In this document: positions 25,396 to 35,837 of the stretch, piece by piece | Layout of the letters: each line of letters starts with the position of its first letter | How positions within the stretch are numbered: position 1 is the stretch's first letter | Assembly (NCBI RefSeq): GCF_014764305.1 | Contig: NZ_CP061703.1 | Coordinates: forward strand, 1,828,800 to 1,892,799 | Length of the DNA stretch: 64,000 nt | Origin: Mesoflavibacter profundi | Lineage (GTDB): Bacteria; Bacteroidota; Bacteroidia; Flavobacteriales; Flavobacteriaceae | Reading direction: 5' to 3' | Translations under genes and position numbers: made by a program | The notes under the pieces: model-generated | What the model was told of the DNA's origin: nothing | Seen by the model: the letters and a program-made list of their open reading frames with translations, nothing else | Databases searched by the model: none

Positions 25396-25983
25396 TTATT
25401 TAAAATCAAATTCTACATCTGGTGCTTTATCGCTGCCTTCTTCAGCTTCAAAATAAGCTTTCTTTTCAAAACCAAATACGCCAGCTAACAAATTGTTAGG
25501 AAATGTTCTAATGTGTTTATTGTAAGGTTTTACAGTTTCATTAAATCTATCTCTTGCTACATTAATTCTGTTTTCTGTACCTTCTAATTGGCTTTGTAAT
25601 TCTAAAAAGTTTTGATTTGCTTTTAGATCTGGATAACGCTCTACAGTTACTAATAATCTAGATAGTGCACTGCTTAATCCACTTTGCGCTTGGTTAAATT
25701 GTTGTAACTGTTCTGGAGTAATGTTAGTAGGATCTATGTTTACTGCAGTAGCTTTTGCTCTAGCGTTAATTACAGATTCTAGAGTGCTTTTTTCAAAATC
25801 TGCAGCGCCTTGTACTGTTTTTACAAGATTACCAATAAGATCACTACGTCTTTGGTAAGAGCTTTCTACTTTTCCCCATGCTTCTTCTACATTTTCTTCT
25901 AATCCGATGGTCGAGTTATATACTCTTACACCAAATAGTATTGCTAAAGCGATTAATATTATTGGAACAAGCCATTTTTTCAT
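25396..25983 (-). CDS. LemA family protein
   Basis: The 195-residue product has an N-terminal membrane helix (about 4-21) and the long helical LemA domain (VEEAWGKVESSYQRRSDLIG, LVTVERYPDLKANQNFLELQ, EGTENRINVARDRFNETV, FGFEKKAYFEAEEG). LemA proteins sit in the inner membrane with the helical domain outside. Together with the TPM proteins downstream it forms a conserved but unexplained envelope module. Confidence 0.95.
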   Translation of the reverse strand: MKKWLVPIILIALAILFGVRVYNSTIGLEENVEEAWGKVESSYQRRSDLIGNLVKTVQGAADFEKSTLESVINARAKATAVNIDPTNITPEQLQQFNQAQSGLSSALSRLLVTVERYPDLKANQNFLELQSQLEGTENRINVARDRFNETVKPYNKHIRTFPNNLLAGVFGFEKKAYFEAEEGSDKAPDVEFDFK

Positions 25984-25995
25984 GATACGTTGGTT

Positions 25996-26325
25996 TTAAA
26001 GTTGTTCTTTTAGTTTTATAAGTTGTTGTTTTACACCTTCTAATTTAGATATTATTTCAAAATTATCTAGTGTTTTTTTCTTTTCTTCTTTTAAATGAAT
26101 TTTTGCACCGTCCAAAGTAAATCCTCGTTCTTTTACCAAATGGTAGATTAACTTTAAGTTTTTTACATCTTCTGGAGTAAATTTACGATTTCCTTTAGCG
26201 TTTTTTTTTGGTTTTAAAACGTCAAATTCTTTTTCCCAAAACCGTATTAAAGATGTGTTTACATCAAATGCTTTGGCAACTTCACCAATAGAGTAATACC
26301 TTTTTTCTGGTAAATCAATTATCAT
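25996..26325 (-). CDS. MerR family transcription regulator
   Basis: The 109-residue product has the N-terminal MerR helix-turn-helix (YYSIGEVAKAFDVNTSLIRFWEKEFDVLKP) and a C-terminal coiled coil, but no metal- or drug-binding C-terminal domain. This short form is common in Bacteroidota. Its start overlaps the M23 peptidase stop by one base (TAATG) and LemA follows 12 bases later, so it may control the envelope operon it lies in. The ligand is not known. Confidence 0.92.
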   Translation of the reverse strand: MIIDLPEKRYYSIGEVAKAFDVNTSLIRFWEKEFDVLKPKKNAKGNRKFTPEDVKNLKLIYHLVKERGFTLDGAKIHLKEEKKKTLDNFEIISKLEGVKQQLIKLKEQL

Positions 26326-27296
26326 TAGTCTAAAGATTGGTTTTCTAAAGAAGCGCGTTCTAATAATTTGCTAAATTCTTCTGGTGTTAAACTTCCGTAA
26401 TAGAAGTTTATTGGGTTAATACGTTGGTCGTCTTTAAAAATCTCGTAATGTAAATGTGGCGCTTCACTACGTCCAGTGCTACCAACAAAACCAATTAAAT
26501 CACCACGTTTTACTTTTTGGTTTTTCTTGACATTGTATTTGTAAAGATGCGCATATAAACTTACGTAGCCATAGCCATGATCTATTCGTATATGTTTACC
26601 GTATCCAGAACTATTACTGTCTGCTCTTACAATTACGCCATCACCAGCTGCATAAATTGGTGTACCTCTTGGAGCAGTAAAATCCATTCCCCAATGCATT
26701 TTACGTTGTTTGGTAAATGGGTCTGATCGCATACCGTAACCAGAAGCCATTCGGGTTAAATCTTTATTATTTACAGGTTGTATCGCAGGAATAGAAGCTA
26801 ATAATTTTTCTTTTTCTTCTGCTAAAACAGCAATTTCATCTAAAGATTTAGATTGTACCACAATACGTTTTAAAAGCTTGTCTATACGTTTGTTGCTGTT
26901 AATTATTAATTCAGAGTTATCAAAACCTTCTAGTTTTTTATAACGGTTTACACCACCAAAACCTGCTTTACGTTGTTCTTCGGGTATTGGATTGGCTTCA
27001 AAATATAATCTGTAAATGGTGTTGTCGCGTTCTTCAATATTTGCAAGTACAGTTTCGGCTTGACTCATTTTTTTATTTAATAAGTCATATTGAAATTCTA
27101 AGTTAGTCAACTCACGTTTTAACGCTTTTTCTTTAGGCGATTCTATGTAATGACCAGCAATGCTAACAAATAAAAAACCAAATAAAGCACTAGCAATAAG
27201 AAATAAAGTAATGTACTTAATAGTACGTCTTTTTTTACGCTCTATTTTCTTGTAAGAAAGCGTTTCGGAATCATAATAATATTTTACCTTACTCAT
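26325..27296 (-). CDS. M23 family metallopeptidase (LytM-type)
   Basis: The 323-residue protein has a cytoplasmic basic end, one membrane helix (about 26-47), a coiled coil (about 52-90) and a C-terminal LytM domain (about 195-300) with zinc ligands in HWGMDF (His and Asp) and HLHYE. It should cut peptide cross-links in the periplasm or activate another hydrolase. All zinc ligands are present, so it is likely active. It heads the operon M23-MerR-LemA-TPM-TPM. Its start is divergent from alaS. Confidence 0.93.
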   Translation of the reverse strand: MSKVKYYYDSETLSYKKIERKKRRTIKYITLFLIASALFGFLFVSIAGHYIESPKEKALKRELTNLEFQYDLLNKKMSQAETVLANIEERDNTIYRLYFEANPIPEEQRKAGFGGVNRYKKLEGFDNSELIINSNKRIDKLLKRIVVQSKSLDEIAVLAEEKEKLLASIPAIQPVNNKDLTRMASGYGMRSDPFTKQRKMHWGMDFTAPRGTPIYAAGDGVIVRADSNSSGYGKHIRIDHGYGYVSLYAHLYKYNVKKNQKVKRGDLIGFVGSTGRSEAPHLHYEIFKDDQRINPINFYYGSLTPEEFSKLLERASLENQSLD

Positions 27297-27310
27297 TACT
27301 TAATTTATAC

Positions 27311-27318
27311 TATTTTTG
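27311..27318 (+). promoter_or_regulatory. Bacteroidetes -7 element upstream of alaS
   Basis: TATTTTTG matches TAnnTTTG. It is about 150 bases before the alaS ATG, which would give alaS a long leader that could carry regulation. No alternative strong -7 is seen closer. Confidence 0.4.
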
Positions 27319-27467
27319 CGTTCTAAAATATGATTAAGTTGTTGTTTAAAACAAAATTGTTAACGAACAAACTTACAAAAATATTTCAGTTTAAAATTAA
27401 GTAAATAAAACTAAAGTCTTTAATTTACATATAAATAGTTGTTATAAAGACCTTTTAAAATAATAAT

Positions 27468-30083
27468 ATGAATTCTCAAGACATTCGCTCTACCTTTTTA
27501 GATTTTTTTAAAAACAAAAAGCATAGCATTGTGCCTTCTGCACCAATGGTTTTAAAAGACGATCCAACCTTAATGTTTGTTAACTCTGGTATGGCACCTT
27601 TTAAAGAGTATTTTTTAGGCAATGCACAGCCAAAAAACAATCGTATTGCAGATACACAAAAATGCTTAAGAGTATCGGGTAAACATAATGATCTTGAAGA
27701 AGTTGGTTACGATACCTATCACCATACATTGTTTGAAATGTTAGGTAACTGGTCGTTTGGCGATTACTTTAAAAAAGAAGCAATTGCTTGGGCTTGGGAA
27801 TTATTAACCGAAGTCTACAAAATAGACAAAGACATACTTTACGTCACTGTTTTTGAAGGTAGCGATGATGCAGATAACCTAAATATGGATACCGAAGCTT
27901 ATGATATTTGGAAAGAATTTATAAGCGAAGACCGAATTTTAAAAGGAAATAAAAAAGATAACTTTTGGGAAATGGGAGATCAAGGACCATGCGGACCTTG
28001 TAGCGAGATTCATGTAGATATTCGTTCTGCAGAAGAAAAAGCAAAAGTAGACGGTAAATCTTTGGTAAACGAAGATCATCCTCAAGTGGTAGAAATATGG
28101 AATCTTGTCTTTATGCAATACAACCGTAAAGCAGATGGAAGTTTAGAAGAATTACCAAACAAGCATATCGATACAGGTATGGGATTTGAGCGTTTATGCA
28201 TGGTGCTGCAAAACAAAACTTCAAATTATGATACAGACGTATTTACACCATTAATTAGAGAAATTGAAACCATAACTAATAAAGATTATGGTAAAGAAGA
28301 TAAAGTAGATGTAGCAATTCGCGTTATTTCAGATCACGTCCGTGCTGTAGCATTTTCAATCGCAGATGGACAATTACCAAGCAATAATGGAGCAGGTTAT
28401 GTGATACGTCGTATTTTACGTCGTGCGGTACGTTACGGCTTTACTTTTTTAGATAAAAACGAACCATTTATTTACAGGTTAGTTAATGTTTTAGTTGAAA
28501 AAATGGGGCAAGCTTTTCCAGAACTAAAAGCACAAAAACAACTAATAGAAAACGTAATTAAGGAAGAAGAAACATCATTTTTACGTACGTTAGAGCAAGG
28601 ATTAACCATTTTAGATCGTATTGTAGAAACAGCAAAAACTAAAGAAATTTCAGGTTCTAAAGTTTTTGAACTTAAAGATACTTACGGTTTTCCTGAAGAT
28701 TTAACTGATTTAATTTTACGTGAAAAAGGATTTACGTACAATAAAGAAGATTATAAAAAACGTCTTGAAGAGCAACAATCTAGAGGAAGAAAAGCATCAG
28801 AATTAAAATCTGACGATTGGACCATTTTAATTGAAGATGAAGAACAAGAGTTTGTTGGTTATGATACTCTAGAAACTAACGTAAAAATTACCAAATACCG
28901 TAAAGTTACCTCTAAAAAAGATGGCGAGATGTACCAATTGGTATTTAACTTAACACCATTTTACGCAGAAGGTGGCGGACAAGTTGGTGATAAAGGTTAT
29001 TTAGAAGATCAGCATGGCGATGTAGTATATATTTTAGATACTAAAAAAGAAAACAATATCGCTATACATTTAACTAAAAATTTACCTGCTAATATCACAG
29101 AGAAATTTAAAGCAACTGTAGATGCTAAACAACGTTATAGAACCGAGTGTAATCATACAGCTACACACTTATTACATCAAGCACTTCGCGAAATTTTAGG
29201 TGATCATGTAGAGCAAAAAGGAAGTGCAGTGCATAGTAAGTATTTGCGTTTTGATTTTTCTCATTTTTCTAAAATGACTGTTGAAGAATTACGTGACGTA
29301 GAAAACTTTGTAAACGCAAGGATAGAAAGTAAATTACCATTACAAGAGCAACGCAACGTACCAATGGAAAAAGCTATAGAAGAAGGTGCTATGGCGTTAT
29401 TTGGTGAAAAATATGGTGATGCTGTTCGTACCATTAGATTTGGACAATCTATAGAATTATGTGGTGGAACTCACGTAAATAATACAGCAGATATTTGGCA
29501 TTTTAAAATCGTGTCAGAAAGTGCTGTTGCTTCTGGGATAAGACGTATAGAAGCAATTACTAACGATGCGGTAAAATCTTATTACCACGATAATAATCGT
29601 GCATTTTTTGAAATGAAAGATTTACTAAACAACGCAAAAGAACCAGTAAAAGCACTGCAAAATTTACAAGAAGAAAATACAGCCTTAAAAAAACAAATAG
29701 AACAGTTGTTAAAGGATAAAGCACAAAATATAAAGGGACAATTAAAATCTGAAATTAAAGAAATTAATGGCGTTAATTTCTTAGCCAAAAAATTAGATTT
29801 AGATGCATCTGGTATTAAAGATTTATGTTTTGAATTAGGAAATCAATTTGAAAATCTGTTCTTAATTTTTGGTGCTGAAAATAACGGTAAAGCTTTGTTA
29901 ACATGTTATATTTCTAAAGATTTAGTAGAAAATAAGTCTTTAAATGCAGGAAAAGTTGTTAGAGAATTAGGACCTTTAATAAGAGGTGGCGGCGGCGGAC
30001 AACCGTTTTTTGCTACTGCAGGTGGACCACATGTAGAAGGTATAGAAAAAGCATTACAAGAAGCTTTTAGATATATACAATAG
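27468..30083 (+). CDS. alaS: Alanine-tRNA ligase
   Basis: AlaRS charges tRNA-Ala. The 871-residue product has the class II catalytic core ([27 protein letters not shown]), the editing domain with zinc motifs HTATHLLH and CGGTH, and the C-terminal coiled coil and DHHA1 domain ending [15 protein letters not shown]. Length and motifs are normal. It is followed by the GSCFA gene with a 22-base gap. Confidence 0.98.
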   Translation: MNSQDIRSTFLDFFKNKKHSIVPSAPMVLKDDPTLMFVNSGMAPFKEYFLGNAQPKNNRIADTQKCLRVSGKHNDLEEVGYDTYHHTLFEMLGNWSFGDYFKKEAIAWAWELLTEVYKIDKDILYVTVFEGSDDADNLNMDTEAYDIWKEFISEDRILKGNKKDNFWEMGDQGPCGPCSEIHVDIRSAEEKAKVDGKSLVNEDHPQVVEIWNLVFMQYNRKADGSLEELPNKHIDTGMGFERLCMVLQNKTSNYDTDVFTPLIREIETITNKDYGKEDKVDVAIRVISDHVRAVAFSIADGQLPSNNGAGYVIRRILRRAVRYGFTFLDKNEPFIYRLVNVLVEKMGQAFPELKAQKQLIENVIKEEETSFLRTLEQGLTILDRIVETAKTKEISGSKVFELKDTYGFPEDLTDLILREKGFTYNKEDYKKRLEEQQSRGRKASELKSDDWTILIEDEEQEFVGYDTLETNVKITKYRKVTSKKDGEMYQLVFNLTPFYAEGGGQVGDKGYLEDQHGDVVYILDTKKENNIAIHLTKNLPANITEKFKATVDAKQRYRTECNHTATHLLHQALREILGDHVEQKGSAVHSKYLRFDFSHFSKMTVEELRDVENFVNARIESKLPLQEQRNVPMEKAIEEGAMALFGEKYGDAVRTIRFGQSIELCGGTHVNNTADIWHFKIVSESAVASGIRRIEAITNDAVKSYYHDNNRAFFEMKDLLNNAKEPVKALQNLQEENTALKKQIEQLLKDKAQNIKGQLKSEIKEINGVNFLAKKLDLDASGIKDLCFELGNQFENLFLIFGAENNGKALLTCYISKDLVENKSLNAGKVVRELGPLIRGGGGGQPFFATAGGPHVEGIEKALQEAFRYIQ

Positions 30084-30105
30084 CTAATCGCTGTTTTTAT
30101 TTTAA

Positions 30106-31074
30106 ATGAATTTTTACACTAAAATACCACTTAGTCCTATACCAAATAATCAAATAGATTATAAGTCTAAAGTGGTATTATTAGGTTCTTGTTTTGCAGA
30201 AAATATCGCAAAAAAGTTTGAGTATTATAAGTTTAATCATGTGGTTAATCCTTTTGGTATTTTGTTTCATCCAATTGCGATAGAAACCTTAATTAAAAAA
30301 GCATTAACAGATCAAAGTTATACCGAAAAAGATTTGGTGTTTAACAACGATAAATACCATTGTTTAAATGCACATTCGTCTTTAAGTAATACTTCCAAAT
30401 CAGAATTAATACTTAGCCTAAATTCAATATTACAAACAACTAAGCAAGATGTAAAAGAGGCTTCGCATATTGTAATAACTTTAGGTACTGCTTGGGTTTA
30501 TCGATTTTTAAATACACAACAAGTAGTCGCTAATTGTCATAAAATATCACAAAAACAGTTTAAAAAAGAATTACTTTCTACTGTTCAAATAGAACGAAGT
30601 TTACAAAGTTTAGTCTCTTTAATTAGTTTAGTAAATAAAAATGCGCGTATTATTTTTACAGTTTCGCCTGTAAGACATATTAAAGATGGTTTTGTAGAAA
30701 ATGCGCGTAGTAAAGCCAATCTGTTAACAGCAATTCATGATTTTTTAGATAAAAGTATTGTCTTAAAAAAAGAACAACTGCATTATTTTCCTTCGTATGA
30801 AATAATGATGGACGAGCTAAGAGATTATAGGTTTTATAATCAAGACATGCTTCATCCTAGTGATTTAGCCATAGATTATATATGGCAAAAGTTTTTAAAT
30901 GTTTGGGTAGATCCTAAAACACAATCAACATTACAATTGGTAGAAGATGTGCAAAAAGGCATTGCACATAAGCCTTTTGATCCTAGCTCTTCAGCACATG
31001 TAAACTTTTTGAAGCAATTAGAATTAAAAAAAAATCAACTAACAACACTTTATCCTCACATCACTTTTAGTTAA
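30106..31074 (+). CDS. GSCFA domain protein
   Basis: The 322-residue protein belongs to the GSCFA family, named from LLGSCFAENI at about residues 26-35. Further family segments are VNPFGILFHP, VITLGTAWVYR and FTVSPVRHIKDG, and FYNQDMLHPSDLAIDYIW, which resemble an SGNH-hydrolase fold (Ser in GSCF, Asp/His in DMLHPS). The substrate is unknown. It often follows alaS in Flavobacteriia; here they are 22 bases apart and probably co-transcribed. Confidence 0.93.
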   Translation: MNFYTKIPLSPIPNNQIDYKSKVVLLGSCFAENIAKKFEYYKFNHVVNPFGILFHPIAIETLIKKALTDQSYTEKDLVFNNDKYHCLNAHSSLSNTSKSELILSLNSILQTTKQDVKEASHIVITLGTAWVYRFLNTQQVVANCHKISQKQFKKELLSTVQIERSLQSLVSLISLVNKNARIIFTVSPVRHIKDGFVENARSKANLLTAIHDFLDKSIVLKKEQLHYFPSYEIMMDELRDYRFYNQDMLHPSDLAIDYIWQKFLNVWVDPKTQSTLQLVEDVQKGIAHKPFDPSSSAHVNFLKQLELKKNQLTTLYPHITFS

Positions 31075-31150
31075 AATACGCCAAATGACGTATTTATAAT
31101 CTTCCAGTTTTATTTCAATTTTGGACCATAATTTTTAATCTAATTTTGAA

Positions 31151-31624
31151 ATGAAAACTTTACAAAAATTACTTTTTCTATTATTATTTAGTATTACAAC
31201 TCAATCTTTCGCACAAGATAAGTTAATGTCTCCAGAAGATGTGACTTCTAGTAGTCTTGAACAATTGTTTAAATCTGCATATATAAAAGTTTCAGAAGTA
31301 AAAGACTCTTATTTAAAAATAGAAGATGCTAGAACAGTCTATCTAGATATAGATAACAAAAAAAGATTTATAGGATTAAATACGGTTTATAATCTTCAAG
31401 ACAATGTTTCAAAATCCGAAATCTTAGACATTTTTAATACCATAAATAAAGAAGTATTAATGGTCAAATGTTATTATAATGAATCTTCAAATACAGTTTC
31501 TTTTTTCTATCATTTTTGGATGGATGGAGGATATTCAACAAAAACATTAGTTAGTACAGTAAAATTGTTTCAGCAAGCAGTTAGCCTAGCATTAACAAAA
31601 GATGTTGAAAATAAAATATTTTAA
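31151..31624 (+). CDS. Secreted small protein, unknown function
   Basis: The 157-residue product has a signal peptide (about 1-21, SITTQSFAQD) and a mature alpha/beta region with a type III chaperone-like or YbjN-like layout (YIKVSEVKDSYLKIED, KSEILDIFNTINKEVLMVKCYYNESSNTVSFFYHFWMDGGYSTKTL). The resemblance to YbjN-like domains is by fold pattern only. It ends 13 bases before the next gene and is probably co-transcribed with it. Confidence 0.65.
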   Translation: MKTLQKLLFLLLFSITTQSFAQDKLMSPEDVTSSSLEQLFKSAYIKVSEVKDSYLKIEDARTVYLDIDNKKRFIGLNTVYNLQDNVSKSEILDIFNTINKEVLMVKCYYNESSNTVSFFYHFWMDGGYSTKTLVSTVKLFQQAVSLALTKDVENKIF

Positions 31625-31637
31625 TACGTACAAGATC

Positions 31638-33527
31638 ATGAATAATTTAAAATTACTTTTAATCCTTTTTTGCACGCAAATAGTATTTGCTCAAAGGGCA
31701 GAACAACCAGATCAAACTTATAATCTTGGTGCTTCAATAAACGAAATGACATTAACCGTTGGTGGCGTTTTAGTGGTTGCTACAAACGATGGGTTAGTAG
31801 GTATAAATCCAGAGACAAATTCGCCTGTTTTTACATTTAATAATTTTGGTAAGTTAACACCAGAAGAAACGTTGTTTGTAGAAGATTCTCCTTACATAAT
31901 AGTTTCTCAAGGTGCAAACTCTAAATTAGCAGGGATAACAAAAACCAAAAGAGCGGTAATTAATTATGTGTCTGGTAAGGTTATCTTTAATTCTGAAGAC
32001 GATAACTGGAACCAAATTTATACCTGTAACATCATTTTACCAGACAATAAGTTAGTAGTAAGTGGTATACAAAAAACTGGTACAAAAGCCGAAAAGATGA
32101 CACCTAAAGTAGCTGTTTATAATTTAAGTAATCAGCAATTAGATTTTAGTTTTTTCTTAGATAAACCAGGTAGAGTTGGCGTAGCAAAAGATTTTAGTGT
32201 TACAGGTGTACCTTTGTTGTTAAAAGATTTTTTAATCGTGCCAACAGCACAAGGTTTAATAGCAAAATCACATTCAGGACAAGATTTATGGACTACTAAA
32301 ATTAAAGGCATAAATTGGATGGTGTCTGATAAAACTGAAAAAGAAATTTACGGTTTTGAGACTACAGTAAATGGAAAAAATACAAGAATTCATAAAATAG
32401 GAGCCGATGGTAAAGCGCTTTGGCAAGACGATAGAAAAGTAAAAGGTATTGTTTCTAATTTTGAAATTTTACCACAAGGTATTGCTGTAGTAAGTAATAA
32501 AAGTGATGGTGGAGACAAAAGTGTGTTTTCTCAAAAAAACGAATCTGAAATCGCTTTTTTAAGTGCTAGTACAGGAGAAGATCTTTGGGAAAAAGCACCA
32601 AAGACCAAAGGTTATGTTCAGCATTTTTATGTTCAGGAAGATGGAATTTTATTTGGGATACAACAAGGCGGAATAAACAAGATTTCTTTTAATGGCGAAA
32701 CATTATTTAAAAAACCATTAAAAACAGGAGAAAATATAATGGTTATGGCAAATTCGCCGCAAGGATTAATATACATTACTAGCGAAGATGCAAATATTGT
32801 AAACTTAAAAACAGGAGATCAAGTTTGGGATAAACCTTTAAAATATAAAAATTCATTATCTGTAGCATCAACTTTTGATTCGGCAAATAATAGATATTTA
32901 ATTGCAGCAGATGGTACAATTTTTAGTATAGATGCTAACTCTGGTGATGCTCAAGAATTTTCAAAAGTAAAATTTGAAGAAAAAGAAGAGCCTAATGAAA
33001 TGGAAATGAGAAACGGAAATATTTATTTAGCGTCTTCACAAAATATGATGGTTTTAGATAAAGATGGTAATCAAGTGTATCATCAATACTATAAGTCACC
33101 ATCAAAAAGTGGTTTCATGAAGGTTTTATCTGGTGTAGTTGCTGTGGCATCTACAGCTATGACTATGGCACATTCATATCAAGCAGGATTAAATAAAACA
33201 AGATATGGAAGCGCAAATAATTTAGATAATTACAACGATTTTGGTAAAGAAAATAAAAGAGCTGCAGATATGTTTGCATCTATCGCAGATCAATCTTTTA
33301 AGATCATGTCACAACGTTTTAAAGCAACAGCAGCAACCGAAAATTCTCAATTTATCCTAACTAAATTAGACGATGGTGTTGGATTAGTAAAAGTAAATAA
33401 AGATACAGGTAAAGTTGATAAAGAAATTGTGTTAAAAGATAAAAAACCAGAATATCATGTAGATGAAATTGCTGGCGTACTTTTCTACAAAGCCAATAAG
33501 GATACCATTTATGCCTACAAATTATAA
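31638..33527 (+). CDS. Secreted beta-propeller protein (PQQ/BamB-like)
   Basis: A 629-residue protein with signal peptide (LILFCTQIVFAQ) and repeated propeller blades of the PQQ type, seen as recurring tryptophan-rich turns SGQDLWTTKIKG, GKALWQDDRKVKG, GEDLWEKAPKTKG and GDQVWDKPLKYKN. A Gly-poor insert (about 490-565) with MTMAHSYQAGLNK separates the last blades. It may be a scaffold or sensor rather than an enzyme; no PQQ-binding residues can be claimed. I start at ATG 31638 (MNNLKLLLIL) because the longer frame from 31602 puts a charged stretch before the signal peptide. Confidence 0.75.
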   Translation: MNNLKLLLILFCTQIVFAQRAEQPDQTYNLGASINEMTLTVGGVLVVATNDGLVGINPETNSPVFTFNNFGKLTPEETLFVEDSPYIIVSQGANSKLAGITKTKRAVINYVSGKVIFNSEDDNWNQIYTCNIILPDNKLVVSGIQKTGTKAEKMTPKVAVYNLSNQQLDFSFFLDKPGRVGVAKDFSVTGVPLLLKDFLIVPTAQGLIAKSHSGQDLWTTKIKGINWMVSDKTEKEIYGFETTVNGKNTRIHKIGADGKALWQDDRKVKGIVSNFEILPQGIAVVSNKSDGGDKSVFSQKNESEIAFLSASTGEDLWEKAPKTKGYVQHFYVQEDGILFGIQQGGINKISFNGETLFKKPLKTGENIMVMANSPQGLIYITSEDANIVNLKTGDQVWDKPLKYKNSLSVASTFDSANNRYLIAADGTIFSIDANSGDAQEFSKVKFEEKEEPNEMEMRNGNIYLASSQNMMVLDKDGNQVYHQYYKSPSKSGFMKVLSGVVAVASTAMTMAHSYQAGLNKTRYGSANNLDNYNDFGKENKRAADMFASIADQSFKIMSQRFKATAATENSQFILTKLDDGVGLVKVNKDTGKVDKEIVLKDKKPEYHVDEIAGVLFYKANKDTIYAYKL

Positions 33528-33566
33528 GCTGTAAATGTAAACATATAAAAACGCGCTATTAATCGG

Positions 33567-33617
33567 TAAACACCAACAAAAAAGTAAGTTAATCTTACAA
33601 GTTGGTGTTTATTTTTT
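33567..33617 (+). terminator. Intrinsic terminator after propeller gene
   Basis: An 11-bp stem TAAACACCAAC/GTTGGTGTTTA (33567-33577 and 33601-33611) with an inner GTAAG/CTTAC stem, followed by TTTTTT. Confidence 0.88.
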
Positions 33618-33677
33618 AGTTTTTTTTGAAATCTAAATTTATTAAACTTTCTTTATAAGCCTTTAAACTAACTATTT

Positions 33678-35489
33678 ATGCATCGCTTTACAGTAATTTT
33701 TTTCATTTTATGTCATTTTTTAAATGCGCAAACTAATTCAACTACAATAGATAGTTTATATACTTCTTTAGATACGCAACAACCTAAACAGGTAATACAA
33801 CAAATAATAGATTTACCTTATGGTACTTTTGTATCTCAAATAGATAAATCTGAAGTTCTTTTTAAAAGAGGAATTGAATTAGCAACAACAACTGGCGATA
33901 GTGTTGCTTTGGGTGAAATATTATTTAAATACGGTCAATTAAAAGCATATCAAAATAAATTTGATCAAAGTTTAAACTTAACACTAGATGCTATTCGTAT
34001 TCTAGAACAACAAAACAGCTTAACAAAAGCAGGTATTGCTTATGGCGGTTTAGGTTACAATCTTAAAACTAGAGATATGCAAAAAGGGTTGTATTATATG
34101 CGTAAAGGCATAAAATATTTAGAAGAAGAAAACAACCTGGAAGCTATTAATCCTGTGTATGATAATTATGGTGTTTTATTAAGTATGTCTAAAAAAGTGG
34201 ATAGTGCTTTGTACTATCAAAAAAAGTCTTTAGCAATTAAAAAGACGCTAAAAGATAGTATTGGTTTGGGTTACGGTTATGCCAATATTGCAAATACTTA
34301 TGCCGAAAAAAGTAACTATCAATTAGCAAAAGTTTATGTAGATAGTTCTTCTTTAATAAGAACTAAAATCGCAGATAATTATGGAATTACTGTTAATTAT
34401 GTTCATAAAGCTGAAATATTTCAACAAGAAAAAAACTATAAAAAAGCTATAGAATATTACAAAAAGTGTGCAGCATTAGCTAACAAGTATAACTACAAAC
34501 ACTTAGAACAATATTGTTACCAATACATTGCTTATTGCTATAAGCAGATGGATAATTTTAAAGATGCTTTGCAATATAAAGAGCAATATCAAGCATTAAA
34601 AGATAGTACAGATAATGTGCAGACAGAAAACAAAATACAAGAGCTGCAAATTCAATTTGAAACCGAAAAAAAAGAAAAGCAATTAGCGCAAGCCAAGTCG
34701 GATATTCTAGTTAAGGAAGCAAAAATTAAAAAGAGAACAACATTAATTTATTACGCTTTAGGATTAGCCTTGTTTTTAGGGTTAATAGGATATTTGGTCT
34801 ATACACAGCAACGCTTAAAAAACAAACAGATAATAAAAGAAAACCAATTAAAACAAGCCTTAATAAAAATTGAAAATCAAAACAATTTACAAGAACAACG
34901 CTTAGCAATTTCTAAAGATTTACACGATAATATTGGTTCGCAATTAACTTTTATTATTTCGTCTTTAGATAATTTAAAATACTTCGATTTTACTAAAGAA
35001 AAATTGTATTCTAAATTCGATTCAATTAGCACATTTACAAGAAGTACAATTACCGATTTGCGCGATACAATTTGGGCAATGAATAAAGAAGAAATTACTT
35101 TTGAAGACCTAAAATCCAGAACAACCAACTTTATAGAAGCAGCAAAAACCTCTTTATTAGGTATTGATTTTGAATTTAATTATCCAAAAAATACCGATAA
35201 CGTTAAACTTAATTCGCTACAAGGAATAGATGTGTATCGCATTATTCAAGAGGCAATAAACAATGCGGTAAAACACGCAAAAGCAACCAAAATAGTAGTC
35301 AATTTTGAGATTGAAGGTAATGATTTAAAAATCTCGATAATAGACAATGGAAAAGGGTTTGATCAATCAACAATAGAAGCAGGAAATGGTTTATCATCAA
35401 TGAAAAAAAGAGCCAACGAAATTGATGCAGAATTTGAAATGAAATCATCCAATCAAGGAACACAAATTACTATAAAATTTGAAATGTAA
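33678..35489 (+). CDS. TPR-containing sensor histidine kinase (HisKA_3 type)
   Basis: The 603-residue kinase has a signal peptide (about 1-18), periplasmic tetratricopeptide repeats (about 65-320), one membrane helix (about 354-373, YYALGLALFLGLIGYLVY), a coiled coil, a HisKA_3 dimerisation site with the phospho-acceptor His in SKDLHDNIGSQLT, and a GHKL ATPase with N box QEAINNAVKHAKA and G1 DNGKGFD. It is the NarX-like kinase type that pairs with LuxR-family regulators; such a regulator is encoded 350 bases downstream. The signal is unknown and probably sensed through the TPR domain. Confidence 0.93.
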   Translation: MHRFTVIFFILCHFLNAQTNSTTIDSLYTSLDTQQPKQVIQQIIDLPYGTFVSQIDKSEVLFKRGIELATTTGDSVALGEILFKYGQLKAYQNKFDQSLNLTLDAIRILEQQNSLTKAGIAYGGLGYNLKTRDMQKGLYYMRKGIKYLEEENNLEAINPVYDNYGVLLSMSKKVDSALYYQKKSLAIKKTLKDSIGLGYGYANIANTYAEKSNYQLAKVYVDSSSLIRTKIADNYGITVNYVHKAEIFQQEKNYKKAIEYYKKCAALANKYNYKHLEQYCYQYIAYCYKQMDNFKDALQYKEQYQALKDSTDNVQTENKIQELQIQFETEKKEKQLAQAKSDILVKEAKIKKRTTLIYYALGLALFLGLIGYLVYTQQRLKNKQIIKENQLKQALIKIENQNNLQEQRLAISKDLHDNIGSQLTFIISSLDNLKYFDFTKEKLYSKFDSISTFTRSTITDLRDTIWAMNKEEITFEDLKSRTTNFIEAAKTSLLGIDFEFNYPKNTDNVKLNSLQGIDVYRIIQEAINNAVKHAKATKIVVNFEIEGNDLKISIIDNGKGFDQSTIEAGNGLSSMKKRANEIDAEFEMKSSNQGTQITIKFEM

Positions 35490-35573
35490 ACTATTAAATA
35501 GGGCAATTGCCTTATTTTATTTTTATGTTTTCAATTTTAATTTTGAGAGTAATATTTTTTAATCCTCTACAAA

Positions 35574-35828
35574 ATGATCACTCTGTATGTTTTTTCTCTT
35601 GTACTAACAATTACACTAGTTTGTTGGCACAGTTTAATTTTAAAAGCAGCTCAGAACAAACATGAAATTTTAGTGTTGAGGTTATCAGAACAAATTAAAA
35701 GTCAACAAGAAAAAAAAGCATATTTAGATAAACAAAACTCTAACTACCATTTAAAAAATATTAATTTTAAATTGTCAGTTATCTTAAATCAACTAAGAGT
35801 ATTGGAGGAAATATCTAACGCTAAATAA
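35574..35828 (+). CDS. Small membrane coiled-coil protein between kinase and regulator
   Basis: This 84-residue product has one membrane helix (about 2-22) and a C-terminal charged helix (about 27-82, ILVLRLSEQIKSQQEKKAYLD) likely to form a coiled coil. It lies between the histidine kinase and its response regulator, nine bases from the latter, in the same direction. I do not recognise it. A small adaptor that modulates the kinase is possible, but this rests on position only. Confidence 0.65.
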   Translation: MITLYVFSLVLTITLVCWHSLILKAAQNKHEILVLRLSEQIKSQQEKKAYLDKQNSNYHLKNINFKLSVILNQLRVLEEISNAK

Positions 35829-35837
35829 TTTTAAAAA

